Shown one piece after another: positions 33,004 through 41,920 of a DNA stretch of 44,661 bases. The DNA is from Streptomyces sp. GC420. Lineage in GTDB: Bacteria; Actinomycetota; Actinomycetes; Streptomycetales; Streptomycetaceae. Where the stretch lies: the NCBI RefSeq assembly GCF_009916105.1, contig NZ_JAAAXQ010000011.1:1-44661 (forward strand). Direction: 5' to 3'. Both the position numbers and the translations under genes were made by a program. Positions within the stretch are counted from its first letter, which is position 1; each line of letters opens with the position of its first letter. The notes under the pieces were generated by a model, which was not told the DNA's origin, ran no database searches, and saw nothing but the letters and a program-made list of their open reading frames with translations.

Positions 33004-33681
33004 TCACGGCAGCCGCCAGTCCACCGGCTGCGCCCCCTGGGCGGTCAGCAGTTGGTTGGCGCGGCTGAAGGGGCGGGAGCCGAAGAAACCGCGGTCGGCG
33101 GACATCGGGGAGGGGTGCGCGGACTCGATGGCCGGGAGGTCGCCGAGCAGCGGGCGCAGATTGCGGGCATCCCGCCCCCACAGGATGGACACCAGCGGGC
33201 GGCCCCGCGCGGCCAGTGCGCGGATGGCCTGCTCGGTGACCTCCTCCCAGCCCTTGCCCCGGTGGGCGGCGGGCCGCCGCGGGGCCGTGGTGAGTGCCCT
33301 GTTGAGCAGTAGCACGCCCTGCCGGGCCCACGGAGTCAGATCGCCGTTGGAGGGCCGGGGCGCACCGATGTCGCCGTGCATCTCGCGGAATATGTTCTCG
33401 AGGCTGCCGGGCAGTGGTCTGACCTCCGGTGCCACGGAGAAGGACAGGCCGACCGCGTGTCCCGGCGTGGGGTAGGGATCCTGGCCCACGATGAGGACGC
33501 GTACCTCGTCGAAGGGCTGCTGGAAGGCCCGCAGCACATGGGGCCCCGCCGGGAGATAGGTGCGTCCCGCGGCGATCTCCGCCCGCAGGAAGTCGCCCAT
33601 CGCGGCGATGCGTCCGGCCACCGGTTCCAGGGCCTTCGCCCAGCCGGCCTCAACGATTTCGCTCAAAGGTCGTGCAGCCAC
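33004..33681 (-). CDS. ung: Uracil-DNA glycosylase, family 1
   Basis: 225 residues. The catalytic water-activating motif is [20 protein letters not shown] (Asp in GQDPY), with family segments [12 protein letters not shown] and [11 protein letters not shown]. The DNA-intercalation loop reads [20 protein letters not shown], with the expected His. It removes uracil from DNA in base excision repair. The base after GQDPY is Pro where the best-known enzymes have His, a change seen in actinobacterial members. The start is the GTG at 33681. The next gene (kinase-like) starts 46 bases downstream on the same strand. Confidence 0.93.
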   Translation of the reverse strand: MAARPLSEIVEAGWAKALEPVAGRIAAMGDFLRAEIAAGRTYLPAGPHVLRAFQQPFDEVRVLIVGQDPYPTPGHAVGLSFSVAPEVRPLPGSLENIFREMHGDIGAPRPSNGDLTPWARQGVLLLNRALTTAPRRPAAHRGKGWEEVTEQAIRALAARGRPLVSILWGRDARNLRPLLGDLPAIESAHPSPMSADRGFFGSRPFSRANQLLTAQGAQPVDWRLP

Positions 33682-33728
33682 GGGGCGTCACTCTACTGGT
33701 GCGCGGGGTGGCCGCACGACCGATGCCG

Positions 33729-34814
33729 TCAACTGATCGCCGCGGCCCGGACGCACAGCACATCCGGCAGGTGGGAGGCCAACTGCCGCCAGCTGTCCCC
33801 GTCGTCGGCGCTCGCGTACACCTCCCCGTTGCGGTTGCCGAAGTAGACCCCGGCGGGATCGGCGTCGTCGGTGCGGAGCGCGTCGCGCAGCACCGTGCCG
33901 TAGTGGTCGTCCCCGGGGAGCCCGGCGGACAGCGGCTCCCAGCTCTTCCCGGCGTCCGCCGTGCGGTAGACCCGGCAGCGGTGCCCGGCGGGCACGCGGT
34001 CGGCGTCCGCGTTGATCGGGAAGACGTAGGCGGTGTCCGGGCGGTGCGGATGCGCGGCCACGGCGAACCCGAAGGTGGAGGGCAGCCCCTGGCCGATGTC
34101 GGTCCATCGGGCACCGGCGTCGTCGCTGCGGTACACACCCCAGTGGTTCTGCAGGTACAGCCTGCCGGGATCCCCGGCATCCTGCGCGATCTTGTGCACG
34201 CACTGTCCGAACTCCGGGTTCGGGTCGGGCAGGAACACCGCCGAGACGCCGCTGTTGGACGGGGTCCAGCTCGTGCCGCCGTCCAGGGTGCGGAAGACCC
34301 CGGCGGTGGAGACCGCCACCGTCACGGCACGCGGGTCCCTCGGGTCGGTGACCACGGTGTGCAGTCCCTCGCCGCCGCCGCCCGGCACCCACCGGGAGCG
34401 CGTCGGGTGCTCCCACAGGGGCCGGACGAGCTCGAAGGTCAGGCCGCCGTCCTCCGACCGGAACAGGGCGGCCGGCTCCGTGCCCGCGTACACCACGTCA
34501 GGTGCCGCCGGGCCGGCCGGATGCAGCTGCCAGACCCGCTCCAGCGAGGCTCCGGTGAATTCGGGGAACTTCACGGGGTGCTGCCTGGGCTCCGTCCAGC
34601 TCCGGCCCAGGTCGTCGGAGTGGAACACCGAGGGACCCCAGTGCGAGCTGTCCCCGCCCACGAGCAGCCGTGGGGTGTCCCGGCGCGTGTCGATGGCGAT
34701 CGAGTACACGGCCTGCGCGTTGAAATGCGGGCCGTCGAACTCCCATGTACCGCCGCGCCTGCGGCCGATGAAGAGTCCCTTGCGTGTTCCCACTGTGAGC
34801 AGTACGTCGGTCAT
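33729..34814 (-). CDS. BNR/Asp-box beta-propeller protein (sialidase-like fold)
   Basis: 361 residues with several Asp-box turns typical of sialidase-like propellers: SDDLGRSWTE, SEDGGLTFEL, TLDGGTSWTP, SDDAGARWTD, TADAGKSWEP and SADDGDSWRQ. The repeated S/T-x-D-x-G-x-T/S-W pattern places one turn per blade. The N-terminus MTDVLLTVGTRKGLFIG has no signal peptide, so it is probably cytoplasmic, unlike secreted sialidases; the Arg triad of true sialidases is not evident. Function is unknown. A long inverted repeat lies just before its start. Confidence 0.8.
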   Translation of the reverse strand: MTDVLLTVGTRKGLFIGRRRGGTWEFDGPHFNAQAVYSIAIDTRRDTPRLLVGGDSSHWGPSVFHSDDLGRSWTEPRQHPVKFPEFTGASLERVWQLHPAGPAAPDVVYAGTEPAALFRSEDGGLTFELVRPLWEHPTRSRWVPGGGGEGLHTVVTDPRDPRAVTVAVSTAGVFRTLDGGTSWTPSNSGVSAVFLPDPNPEFGQCVHKIAQDAGDPGRLYLQNHWGVYRSDDAGARWTDIGQGLPSTFGFAVAAHPHRPDTAYVFPINADADRVPAGHRCRVYRTADAGKSWEPLSAGLPGDDHYGTVLRDALRTDDADPAGVYFGNRNGEVYASADDGDSWRQLASHLPDVLCVRAAAIS

Positions 34815-34830
34815 GCCTGACCGCCTCCAA

Positions 34831-34885
34831 GGCGCCGTTGTCTCGGACTGGGCTCAGTTTGCACCCTGCCACTGACAACGGCGCC
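34831..34885. repeat. 12-base perfect inverted repeat upstream of propeller gene
   Basis: GGCGCCGTTGTC (34831-34842) pairs exactly with GACAACGGCGCC (34874-34885), spaced by 31 bases. It begins 17 bases upstream of the propeller gene's ATG, so it is either an operator pair about four helical turns apart or a 5' leader hairpin. Confidence 0.7.
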
Positions 34886-35019
34886 CGTGAACGGTGTCCG
34901 CCCAGTTCAGTGGGGGTGTCGCCGCCATTGCCCCCGCACCGCGCCGGAGCCGGGAACGGGCCCGGGAGCAGAGCCGGAGACGGTGCCACCGAGCGGTGCC
35001 CGTCCGCGCCGCGACGCCC

Positions 35020-36462
35020 TCACACGCGCTTCCCCCCGGCCTTCCCGGCAGTGCCGGCGGCGGCGCCGCCCGCCGGTCCGCCCGGCCCGGCGGCCGGCGG
35101 CTCACCGCCGTCTTCCGCGCCGGACACGGCCGCGCTCGTCCCCGCGTCCTTCGCCCGCGCGGGCAGGTGGTTGAAGAGCAGGTTGAGGACGAGGGCGGTG
35201 ATGCAGCCCGCGCTGATCCCGCTGTCCATCACCGTCTGGAACCAGTCGGGGAACTCGGCGTAGATCTCCGGCACGCCCACCGGCAGCATGCCGACCGCCA
35301 CCGACACCGCGACCACCGTCAGGTTGTGGTTGCCCCTGAAGTCGACCCGGGCCAGCGTCCGCAGACCGCTCGCCGCCACCGTGCCGAACATGACCAGGCC
35401 CGCTCCGCCCAGCACGGGGGCCGGGATCGCCGCGACGACCGCGCCCAGCTTGGGCAGCAGGCCCAGCAGCACGAGGATGCCGCCCGCGAAGGCGACCACC
35501 CAGCGGCTGCGCACCCGGGTCATCCCGACCAGGCCGACGTTCTGCGCGTACGCCGTGTACGGGAAGGTGTTGAATACGCCGCCGAGCATCGTCGACAGGC
35601 CGTCGGCGCGCAGGCCGTCCGCCAGCATGCGCGCGTCCACCCTGCGGTCCGTCAGCTCGCCCACCGCCAGGAAGTCGCCGGTGGTCTCCGTCATCGTGAC
35701 CAGGGCGACGATCAGCATGGAGACGACCGCGGCCACCTCGAAGGTGGGCGCGCCGAAGTGGAAGGGCGTGCTGACACCGATCCAGTCCGCGTCACCGACC
35801 CCGCCGAAGTCGGTGAACCCCGTGGGCACGGCGACGACCATTCCGACGACGATGCCGGTCAGTACGGCGATCCGGCTCAGGAACGGCGGCGCGAAGCGCT
35901 GCACGCCGAGCACGACCAGCAGGACGAAGCCCGCGAGCGCGAGGTTCTCCGGCTCCCCGAAGTCCGCGGAACCGACGCCCCCGGCCGCCCAGTTGCCCGC
36001 CACCGGCAGCAGCGACAGGCCGATGATCAGGATCACCGTGCCGGTCACCAGCGGCGGGAAGAACCGCAGCAGCCGCCCGAAGACCGGGGCGAGCAGGATC
36101 ATCGCGACCCCCGCGACGATCACGGACCCGTAGATGGCAGGCAGGCCGCCCTCGCCCGTGCCGATGAGCACCATCGGGCCGACCGCCGCGAATGTGCAGC
36201 CCTGCATGATGGGCAGCCGCACACCGAAGCGCCAGAAACCGATGCACTGGATGAGCGTGGCGATGCCGCACAGCAGCAGGTCGGCGGTGATGAGATACGC
36301 GAGGTCGGCCGGCGGGAGCTTCATCGCACCGCCGACGATCAGCGGCACGGCCACCGCGCCCGCGTACATCGCGAGCACGTGCTGCAGACCGAACGCGCCG
36401 AGCTGGGCGAGAGGCGGGACCTCGTCGACCGGGTGGACTGTCTTCGCTGATGGGGACGTCAT
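35020..36462 (-). CDS. NCS2-family nucleobase permease (uracil/xanthine/urate type)
   Basis: About 480 residues, a membrane protein with the usual 14 hydrophobic segments. The first carries QHVLAMYAGAVAVPLIVGG, as in purine-transporting NCS2 proteins, and the family motif reads AQNVGLVGMTRVRSRWVV. The TM8/TM10 substrate-site region MTETTGDFLAVGELT has the conserved Glu. It likely carries xanthine or urate with protons or sodium. The ATG at 36462 (GGAG five bases upstream) is preferred to the GTG at 36477. The C-terminal tail is Gly/Ala-rich. The AT-richer sequence at about 36515-36540 (AAACAGTTTGTT) is the probable promoter or operator zone. Confidence 0.9.
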   Translation of the reverse strand: MTSPSAKTVHPVDEVPPLAQLGAFGLQHVLAMYAGAVAVPLIVGGAMKLPPADLAYLITADLLLCGIATLIQCIGFWRFGVRLPIMQGCTFAAVGPMVLIGTGEGGLPAIYGSVIVAGVAMILLAPVFGRLLRFFPPLVTGTVILIIGLSLLPVAGNWAAGGVGSADFGEPENLALAGFVLLVVLGVQRFAPPFLSRIAVLTGIVVGMVVAVPTGFTDFGGVGDADWIGVSTPFHFGAPTFEVAAVVSMLIVALVTMTETTGDFLAVGELTDRRVDARMLADGLRADGLSTMLGGVFNTFPYTAYAQNVGLVGMTRVRSRWVVAFAGGILVLLGLLPKLGAVVAAIPAPVLGGAGLVMFGTVAASGLRTLARVDFRGNHNLTVVAVSVAVGMLPVGVPEIYAEFPDWFQTVMDSGISAGCITALVLNLLFNHLPARAKDAGTSAAVSGAEDGGEPPAAGPGGPAGGAAAGTAGKAGGKRV

Positions 36463-36715
36463 GGGCGCTCCAGGCACGGTCTGTTGTCGGCGGGGGGTGA
36501 CAGCACGAGACCGTAAGACGGCTAAACAGTTTGTTGATTTCCGCGGTGTTGCCGCCGCGTGTCACCGCTCGAGGCCGCGCAGGGCATGCCGCGTCGTACG
36601 GCGAGGGCTAGGCTGCTCCCTGCCGCCCGCGGCCGTGGTCGAGACTCGTCGCGCGGGCGCCGCACGGGCCAGGCGCCGGGGGAGTGGCCGGGCGCCGGAG
36701 GAGGAGGGGGAGGCC

Positions 36716-36955
36716 GTGGCTCTCGTGTACGGGCTGTTCACCGGTGGCTTTTTCTGTGTCGTCCTGTACGAGGCCGGATGGGTCACCAGCGCCTCCGGCC
36801 TGTGGATGGTCATGATCCTGGTCTCCGGCGTGGCCACACTCCTGCTCGGGGCGTTGGCCGCCGCGCACGGCGTCGGGAGCGGACCGGGCGGCGACTACGA
36901 CGCCGATTTCGGCTCCGACGACAGCGGCGGCGGATGCGGCGGCGCCGACGTCTGA
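36716..36955 (+). CDS. Small membrane protein with Asp/Gly/Cys-rich tail
   Basis: 79 residues from the GTG at 36716, preceded by GGAGGAGGAGGGGGAGG. Two hydrophobic helices (about residues 3-18 and 28-47; LVYGLFTGGFFCVVLYEAG, LWMVMILVSGVATLLLGALA) are followed by a soluble tail. The tail is rich in Gly and Asp and ends in SGGGCGGADV. Gly-Cys-rich tails of this kind occur on small actinobacterial membrane proteins of unknown role. No enzymatic motif is present. Codon usage is normal for the window, which supports a real gene. Confidence 0.65.
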   Translation: MALVYGLFTGGFFCVVLYEAGWVTSASGLWMVMILVSGVATLLLGALAAAHGVGSGPGGDYDADFGSDDSGGGCGGADV

Positions 36956-36982
36956 CCGTCACCGCCGCGTTCCGCAGCCCGT

Positions 36983-38329
36983 TCAGCCCTCCGCGGCGGC
37001 CAGCAGCCCCGCCCAGTCGGGGATCTTCACAGGTCCGCGCCCCAGCGAGCGCCCGAGTTCCGCCTCCGTGCGCTCGATCGAGAGCCAGCCGGGCCAGCGG
37101 ACCGGTCGCAGGCCGGACGCGCCCAGCGCCGCCACCGGATCCGGCTCCGGATTCCTCCGCAGCAGCGCGGGAGCGTCCGTGAGCAGTGAGTTCACCGTCT
37201 CCTTCGCGCAGGGCCGGTTGGTGCCGATGACCCCGGTCGGGCCCCGCTTGATCCACCCCGCGACGTACTCGCCGGGCGAGGGAGCCCGGTCCCGCAGCAC
37301 CCGCCCCGCCTCGTGCGGCACGGTGCCCCGCTCCGGGTCGAAGGGCAGTCCGGGCACCGGGACCCCGCGGTAGCCGACCGACCTCAGCACCAGCTGGGCC
37401 TCGATGTCCTCGAAGACGCCCGTGCCGGTGACCCCGCCCCGGCCGTCCGGCCGGGTGCGCTCGAACCGCACCGCCGCCACCCGGCCGTCGGGCCCGGCCA
37501 GCAGTTCCGCCGGCCGCAGGAAGAAGCGCAGCCGGATGGTCCGGCGGGTGCCGGTCCTGGGCGGCCGCTCCGCCCAGGAACGCAGCACCTCGACATTGCG
37601 CCGGCTGACGGACGGCAGGGACGAGGGGTCCAGGAAGCCGGGGTCGAGGGCGAGTTCCTCCGGGTCCACCACGACATCGGCGTTGTCGAGCGTGGCCAGC
37701 TCCCGCAGCTCCTTGGTGGTGAACTTCGCCTGGGAGGGACCGCGCCGGCCCACCATGTGGACCTCGCCGATCCGGCTGCCCGCGAGCGCTCCCAGGGCCG
37801 CCTGCGGTACGTCGGTGGGCCGCAGCTCCTCGGCGCCGCGGGCCAGGATCCGGGACACGTCCACGGCCACGTTGCCCACACCGATGACCACCGCGGAGCG
37901 GGCCGTGGGCAGGAAACCGTCGCGCGGCGCGTCCGGATGCGCGCTGTACCAGGAGACGAAGCCGGTCGCGGAGTGGCTGCCGGGCAGGTCCTCGCCCGGC
38001 ACGCCCAGCCGCCGGTCCGTACAGGCGCCGACGCAGTAGACCACCGCGTGGTAGAGCTCCAGCAGGCGCCCGGGCGTGAGCCCGCCCGCGCCCACCTCCA
38101 CGTTGCCCAGGAAGCTCACCCGCTCGTGCTCCAGCACGGCGCGCAGACTGCCCTGCAGCGACTTGATCTTCTCGTGGTCGGGTGCGACGCCATACCTGAC
38201 CAGCCCGTAGGGGCAGGGCAGCCGGTCCAGTACATCGATCCGCACATCGGGTACGAGGTCCTGCTGGACCAGCCCCTGGGCGGTGTAGCACCCACTCGGT
38301 CCTGATCCGACGACGGCGACACGCAGCAC
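36983..38329 (-). CDS. fprA: Ferredoxin-NADP+ reductase, FprA/adrenodoxin reductase type
   Basis: 448 residues. The FAD motif is VAVVGSGPSGCYTAQGL at the N-terminus, then the family signature PYGLVRYGVAPDHEKIKSLQ. The NADP motif is VVIGVGNVAVDVSRIL near residue 147, followed by VHMVGRRGPSQAKFTTKE. The C-terminal GWIKRGPTGVIGTN binds FAD. It moves electrons between NADPH and ferredoxins, typically feeding cytochromes P450 or iron-sulphur enzymes. Its gene is convergent with the small membrane protein gene, 27 bases away. Confidence 0.93.
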   Translation of the reverse strand: MLRVAVVGSGPSGCYTAQGLVQQDLVPDVRIDVLDRLPCPYGLVRYGVAPDHEKIKSLQGSLRAVLEHERVSFLGNVEVGAGGLTPGRLLELYHAVVYCVGACTDRRLGVPGEDLPGSHSATGFVSWYSAHPDAPRDGFLPTARSAVVIGVGNVAVDVSRILARGAEELRPTDVPQAALGALAGSRIGEVHMVGRRGPSQAKFTTKELRELATLDNADVVVDPEELALDPGFLDPSSLPSVSRRNVEVLRSWAERPPRTGTRRTIRLRFFLRPAELLAGPDGRVAAVRFERTRPDGRGGVTGTGVFEDIEAQLVLRSVGYRGVPVPGLPFDPERGTVPHEAGRVLRDRAPSPGEYVAGWIKRGPTGVIGTNRPCAKETVNSLLTDAPALLRRNPEPDPVAALGASGLRPVRWPGWLSIERTEAELGRSLGRGPVKIPDWAGLLAAAEG

Positions 38330-38664
38330 GGCGGGCTCCTTCCCGCAGGGTGCTTCCAGGATCGCACCGGGAGCCGTCCCTGGGGAGGTACGGCGCGGGG
38401 ACCGCCCCCGGACTTCACCGTGACGGCTTCATGCCCGCCCTCCGCCCGCCGCGGGCGGCGACGGGAGGCGTCTCGCGTTCCGGGCAGCGACCGGACCGCG
38501 CACTGCCGCCCGCCGTCCCCGGCCGGGCACCGCGCCGGGAAGCGGCCGACGGGCGCCCCCGTCGCCCGGGGCCGCCGCTGCGTGCCGCGAGCCGGGGCCG
38601 CCGCCGCGTGCCGCGAGCCGGTCCCGCGCCGCCGGGACCCGGACGGGCAGGCGGCCGCCGGGCG
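38330..38664. other. GC-rich intergenic region with tandem duplication
   Basis: 335 bases between fprA and the DUF305 gene without a convincing gene. A 28-base block beginning ggggccgccg is present at 38568-38595 and again, with one base change, at 38594-38621 (period 26). Confidence 0.55.
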
Positions 38665-39357
38665 TCAGGACATCTCCCGCATCCTGCCGATCTCGGCGCT
38701 CTGCTGGGCGATCACGTCGTTGGCCATCTCCTGGACCAGCAGGTTCTTCCCGTCGGCCAGCACGTCCTCGGCCATGCTGACCGCGCCCTCGTGGTGGGCG
38801 ATCATCAGCTCCAGGAAGAGCGCGTCGAACTTCTCGCCGTCGGCGGCACGCAGCTCGTCCAGCTGTTTCCCGGTCGCCATCCCCGGCATCGTCCCGTGCT
38901 CGTGTTCGCCGTGCGCCTTCTCGCCTCCGTTGTTCTCGAGCCACGACTTCATCGACTCGATCTCGGGCCGCTGCGCGGCCTCGATGCGTTCGGCGAGCCG
39001 TTTCACCTTGGCGGAGGCGGCGCGGTCCGGGACGAGCCCGGCCATCGTCAGCGCCTGCTGATGGTGCGTGATCATCATCTGTGTGTAGGCGAAGTCGGCG
39101 GCGTTGGGGGAGTCGTCGGCGACGGCCTCCGCGGCGTCCTCGGCGGACAGGGTCTCCGCGGCCTCCCCGGGCCTGCCGGGCGCGATGACCGAAGGCCCCG
39201 GCTGCGCGGCCGACTTGTCCTTCCTGCCGGTGTCACCCGAGCCGGATCCGGACCCCGATTCGCAGCCGCTGAGGGTGAACACCGCGAGCACGGTCGCCGC
39301 GGACGCCGCGGCGAGGGCCAACTGACGTACGGGAGCGGTCCTATGACGCTTCAGCAC
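38665..39357 (-). CDS. DUF305 lipoprotein
   Basis: 230 residues from the GTG at 39357 (AGGAGG five bases upstream). The signal peptide ends in lipobox TLSGC, with the Cys at about residue 31, and is followed by a Gly/Ser linker. The mature part has the DUF305 (ferritin-like four-helix) double motif: MMITHHQQALTMAGL and LMIAHHEGAVSMAEDVL, each with paired His. A His-rich loop (HGEHEHGTMPGM) lies between them. DUF305 proteins are often encoded beside copper or redox genes, so metal binding outside the membrane is plausible. It is divergent from the LVIVD gene with a 187-base spacer that likely holds both promoters. Confidence 0.88.
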   Translation of the reverse strand: MLKRHRTAPVRQLALAAASAATVLAVFTLSGCESGSGSGSGDTGRKDKSAAQPGPSVIAPGRPGEAAETLSAEDAAEAVADDSPNAADFAYTQMMITHHQQALTMAGLVPDRAASAKVKRLAERIEAAQRPEIESMKSWLENNGGEKAHGEHEHGTMPGMATGKQLDELRAADGEKFDALFLELMIAHHEGAVSMAEDVLADGKNLLVQEMANDVIAQQSAEIGRMREMS

Positions 39358-39544
39358 TGCGGCCTCCTGTGACGTACGGGGCGGTTGGTGACCACCCTGA
39401 CAGGCATTCGGGTCGAGCGGGCAGAGCGTTGATCGAAAACTCGCATTACAAGCTTGTTGCCATCTGTTGAGATGTACACGCAAGGGACGATACTGCCCGG
39501 GTGCGTGAACCGTTCGGCTGCGAACGGAGACAAGGGAGGACGCA
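39358..39544. promoter_or_regulatory. Divergent promoter region, DUF305 and LVIVD genes
   Basis: An AT-richer patch with CATTACAAGCTTGTTGCC (about 39446-39463) contains the small palindrome CAAGCTTG. It is the best candidate for the shared control region; no regulator can be named. Confidence 0.35.
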
Positions 39545-41041
39545 GTGACAACGTTGCACAATCCCCGAGAGCGGCGCAGACGCCTCACCCTGGCCGCTGC
39601 CGCCGCAGGCCTCTTGGCCGCGCTGCTGACGGCCGGGCCGGCCGCGGCGACACCGGACCCGGGTGACGCCCCGGTGAAGCAGGACGTCTCGAAGAGCGAG
39701 GCGGCCGAAGCGAGAGCCGCGGTCGAGAGCGGCGACATACCCGGAGTGGACGAGATCGTCCACAGCGGCAACATCACACCGGTGGCCAACGTCCCCAAGG
39801 ACGCGCTGAAGAGCCTGGGTTCGGACCTGGCCTTCCAGGGACGCTACGCGTTCGGCGGGAACTACGACGGCTTCACCATCTACGACATCGCCGACCCGAA
39901 GTCCCCCAAGGTCGTCAGCCAGGTGCTCTGCCCGGGATCGCAGAACGACATCACGGTCTCCGGGGACCTGCTCTTCCTCTCCACGGACTCCTCTCGCAGT
40001 GACGACTCCTGCAGCAGCACCTCGCAGAGCGCGACCGTGAAGTCGTCCTGGGAGGGCATGAAGATCTTCGACATCAGCGACAAGAGGAACCCGCGGTACG
40101 TCGCCGCCGTCGAGACGGCCTGCGGTTCTCACACGCACACGCTGGTACCCGACGGCCGCAACGTCTACATCTACGTCTCGTCGTACTCGCCGAGCACCAC
40201 CTTCCCCGACTGCCAGCCGCCGCACGACGGCATCTCGGTCATCAAGGTGCCGCGCAGGGCTCCCGAGAAGGCCGCGGTCGTCGCCTTCCCGGTGCTCTTC
40301 CCCGGTGAGGGCCCCGACGGCGGGGGCAACCCCGGCGGGCCGACGAACCCGGGCGTCTCCAAGACCACGGGCTGCCACGACATCACGGTCTTCCCCAAGC
40401 TCGAACTGGCCGCGGGTGCCTGCATGGGCGACGGCATCCTCTTCGACATCGAGAACCCCGAGCGGCCCCGGGTCATCGACCAGGTCCAGGACAACGTCAA
40501 CTTCGCGTTCTGGCACTCGGCGACCTTCAACGAGCGCGGCACCAAGGTGGTCTTCACCGACGAACTCGGCGGTGGCAGCGGCGCCACCTGCAACGCGGCG
40601 GTCGGACCCAACCGCGGCGCGGACGGCATCTACGACATCGTTGGCCGGGGCGACCACCGCAAGCTCGTCTTCCGCAGCTACTACAAGATCGACCGCCACC
40701 AGGCGGACACCGAGAACTGCGTGGCCCACAACGGCTCGCTGGTCCCGGTCAAGGGCCGCGACATCATGGTCCAGGCCTGGTACCAGGGCGGCGTCTCGGT
40801 CTGGGACTTCACCGACTCGGAAAGGCCGAAGGAGATCGCCTTCTTCGAGCGCGGTCCGGTGACCACGGACGCCATCACCGTCGCCGGCTCCTGGTCGGCG
40901 TACTACTACAACGGCTACATCTACTCGAACGACATCGCCAAGGGACTCGACGTCCTGAAGATCAGTGACCGGCGGACCGATCCGGCCAGGTGGGTGCGGC
41001 TGCACGAGCTCAACGTGCAGACCCAGCCCGATTACCTGTGA
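39545..41041 (+). CDS. Secreted LVIVD-repeat beta-propeller protein
   Basis: 498 residues from the GTG at 39545 (GGGAGG five bases upstream). It has a twin-Arg-like signal peptide (ERRRRLTLAAAAAGLLAALL, cleavage near AAA-TPD), so Tat export is possible. The mature part has LVIVD blades: FQGRYAFGGNYDGFTIYDIA, ITVSGDLLFLSTDSS, GMKIFDISDKRNPRYVAAV, and SVWDFTDSERPKEIAFFERG. His- and Cys-containing stretches (GSHTHTLVPDGRNVY, FWHSATFNERGTKVVFTDE) suggest metal binding. Substrate and role are unknown. Paired with the divergent DUF305 lipoprotein, it likely works on the cell surface. Confidence 0.87.
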   Translation: MTTLHNPRERRRRLTLAAAAAGLLAALLTAGPAAATPDPGDAPVKQDVSKSEAAEARAAVESGDIPGVDEIVHSGNITPVANVPKDALKSLGSDLAFQGRYAFGGNYDGFTIYDIADPKSPKVVSQVLCPGSQNDITVSGDLLFLSTDSSRSDDSCSSTSQSATVKSSWEGMKIFDISDKRNPRYVAAVETACGSHTHTLVPDGRNVYIYVSSYSPSTTFPDCQPPHDGISVIKVPRRAPEKAAVVAFPVLFPGEGPDGGGNPGGPTNPGVSKTTGCHDITVFPKLELAAGACMGDGILFDIENPERPRVIDQVQDNVNFAFWHSATFNERGTKVVFTDELGGGSGATCNAAVGPNRGADGIYDIVGRGDHRKLVFRSYYKIDRHQADTENCVAHNGSLVPVKGRDIMVQAWYQGGVSVWDFTDSERPKEIAFFERGPVTTDAITVAGSWSAYYYNGYIYSNDIAKGLDVLKISDRRTDPARWVRLHELNVQTQPDYL

Positions 41042-41058
41042 CCGGCTCCGTGGCCGTC

Positions 41059-41074
41059 CGACCGGAAACGGTCG
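41059..41074. terminator. GAAA-tetraloop hairpin between convergent genes
   Basis: CGACCG-GAAA-CGGTCG forms a 6-bp stem with a stable GNRA loop, 18 bases after the LVIVD stop and before the TetR stop. A second GC-rich stem follows at about 41081-41100. Confidence 0.5.
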
Positions 41075-41099
41075 TCCGTCGCCGGCCGCCCGCGGCCGG

Positions 41100-41741
41100 T
41101 CATCGGTGACCCGCGGCCCGCAGTGAGCGGGTCCCGCCGGGCGGCTCTCCGCCCGGCGGGACCCCGAGGCCCCACTCCAGGCCGTACTGCTCGAACAGTT
41201 CGAAGCGCAGCCGGGTCAGCGGCATCGGCGCCCCCGGGATCAGCAGCGCGAAGACGGCGCCCATGAGCTCCGCGCGCAGCAGCGGATAGTCGGTGTCCAC
41301 GTCCCGCGAGCCGAACCGCTCCAGCGTGTCGCGCAGCAGAAACGCCAGCCGCTGCTGCTCGGGACACTGCACGAACCCCTCCGCCTGCAGGATTCCCGCC
41401 ATGTGTGTGCGCATCAGCACCGGGCGGTCCACCGCGAGACCCAGGATGGCGTCGATCGCGCGGGCCAGCCGCTCGGGACCCTCCTCGACCCGCGGTTCCC
41501 GCTCCACCGCCGCCTGCAGGGTCTGGTGCATCAGCCGGTGCACCGCCGACTGCAGCAACTGCCGCTTGCCCGGGAAGTAGTACGAGACGAGTCCCCGGGC
41601 CGAGCCCGCCCGGTCCGCGATGTCCGCCAGCGTCGTCGCCTCGTACCCATGCTCGCCCACCAGTTCGACCGTGGCCTGCAGCAGGCGTTCCCGGGAACGC
41701 CTGCGCAACTCTTCATTGACCGAGGCGCTGCGGGGGGTCAT
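41100..41741 (-). CDS. TetR-family transcriptional regulator
   Basis: 213 residues. The N-terminal helix-turn-helix is LLQATVELVGEHGYEATTLA and IADRAGSARGLVSYYFPGKR. The C-terminal ligand and dimerisation domain starts near residue 75 and has a Cys at FVQCPEQQ. The ATG at 41741 has AGGAG seven bases upstream. A TATATT -10 element and an inverted repeat lie just upstream, fitting autorepression. No divergent target gene is adjacent, so its regulon lies elsewhere or it controls only itself. Confidence 0.9.
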   Translation of the reverse strand: MTPRSASVNEELRRRSRERLLQATVELVGEHGYEATTLADIADRAGSARGLVSYYFPGKRQLLQSAVHRLMHQTLQAAVEREPRVEEGPERLARAIDAILGLAVDRPVLMRTHMAGILQAEGFVQCPEQQRLAFLLRDTLERFGSRDVDTDYPLLRAELMGAVFALLIPGAPMPLTRLRFELFEQYGLEWGLGVPPGGEPPGGTRSLRAAGHR

Positions 41742-41754
41742 CCTGTAACTCCTG

Positions 41755-41780
41755 CGTTGACTGGCTCTCAGCCAATATAC
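41755..41780 (-). promoter_or_regulatory. TetR promoter with palindromic operator
   Basis: TGGCT-CTC-AGCCA (41762-41774) is a perfect 5+3+5 palindrome, and TATATT on the minus strand (41775-41780) is a plausible -10 box immediately upstream of it. Binding there would block early transcription of the TetR gene. Confidence 0.55.
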
Positions 41781-41830
41781 TCAGCGCTGGCCGCGCGGGC
41801 CTGGGCGGATACCCGTCGTGCGCCCGCCCT

Positions 41831-41869
41831 GCCGGATTCGGACGACGCGGGGGATCGTCCGAATCCGGC
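41831..41869 (-). terminator. Strong 15-bp hairpin after HAD gene
   Basis: GCCGGATTCGGACGA (41831-41845) pairs exactly with TCGTCCGAATCCGGC (41855-41869) around a nine-base G-rich loop, 52 bases past the HAD stop. It insulates the HAD gene from the TetR promoter. Confidence 0.75.
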
Positions 41870-41920
41870 AGCTCACGGACCTCCCGGCGGCCGGACCGCG
41901 GGCCTGCCACCGGCGCCGGG

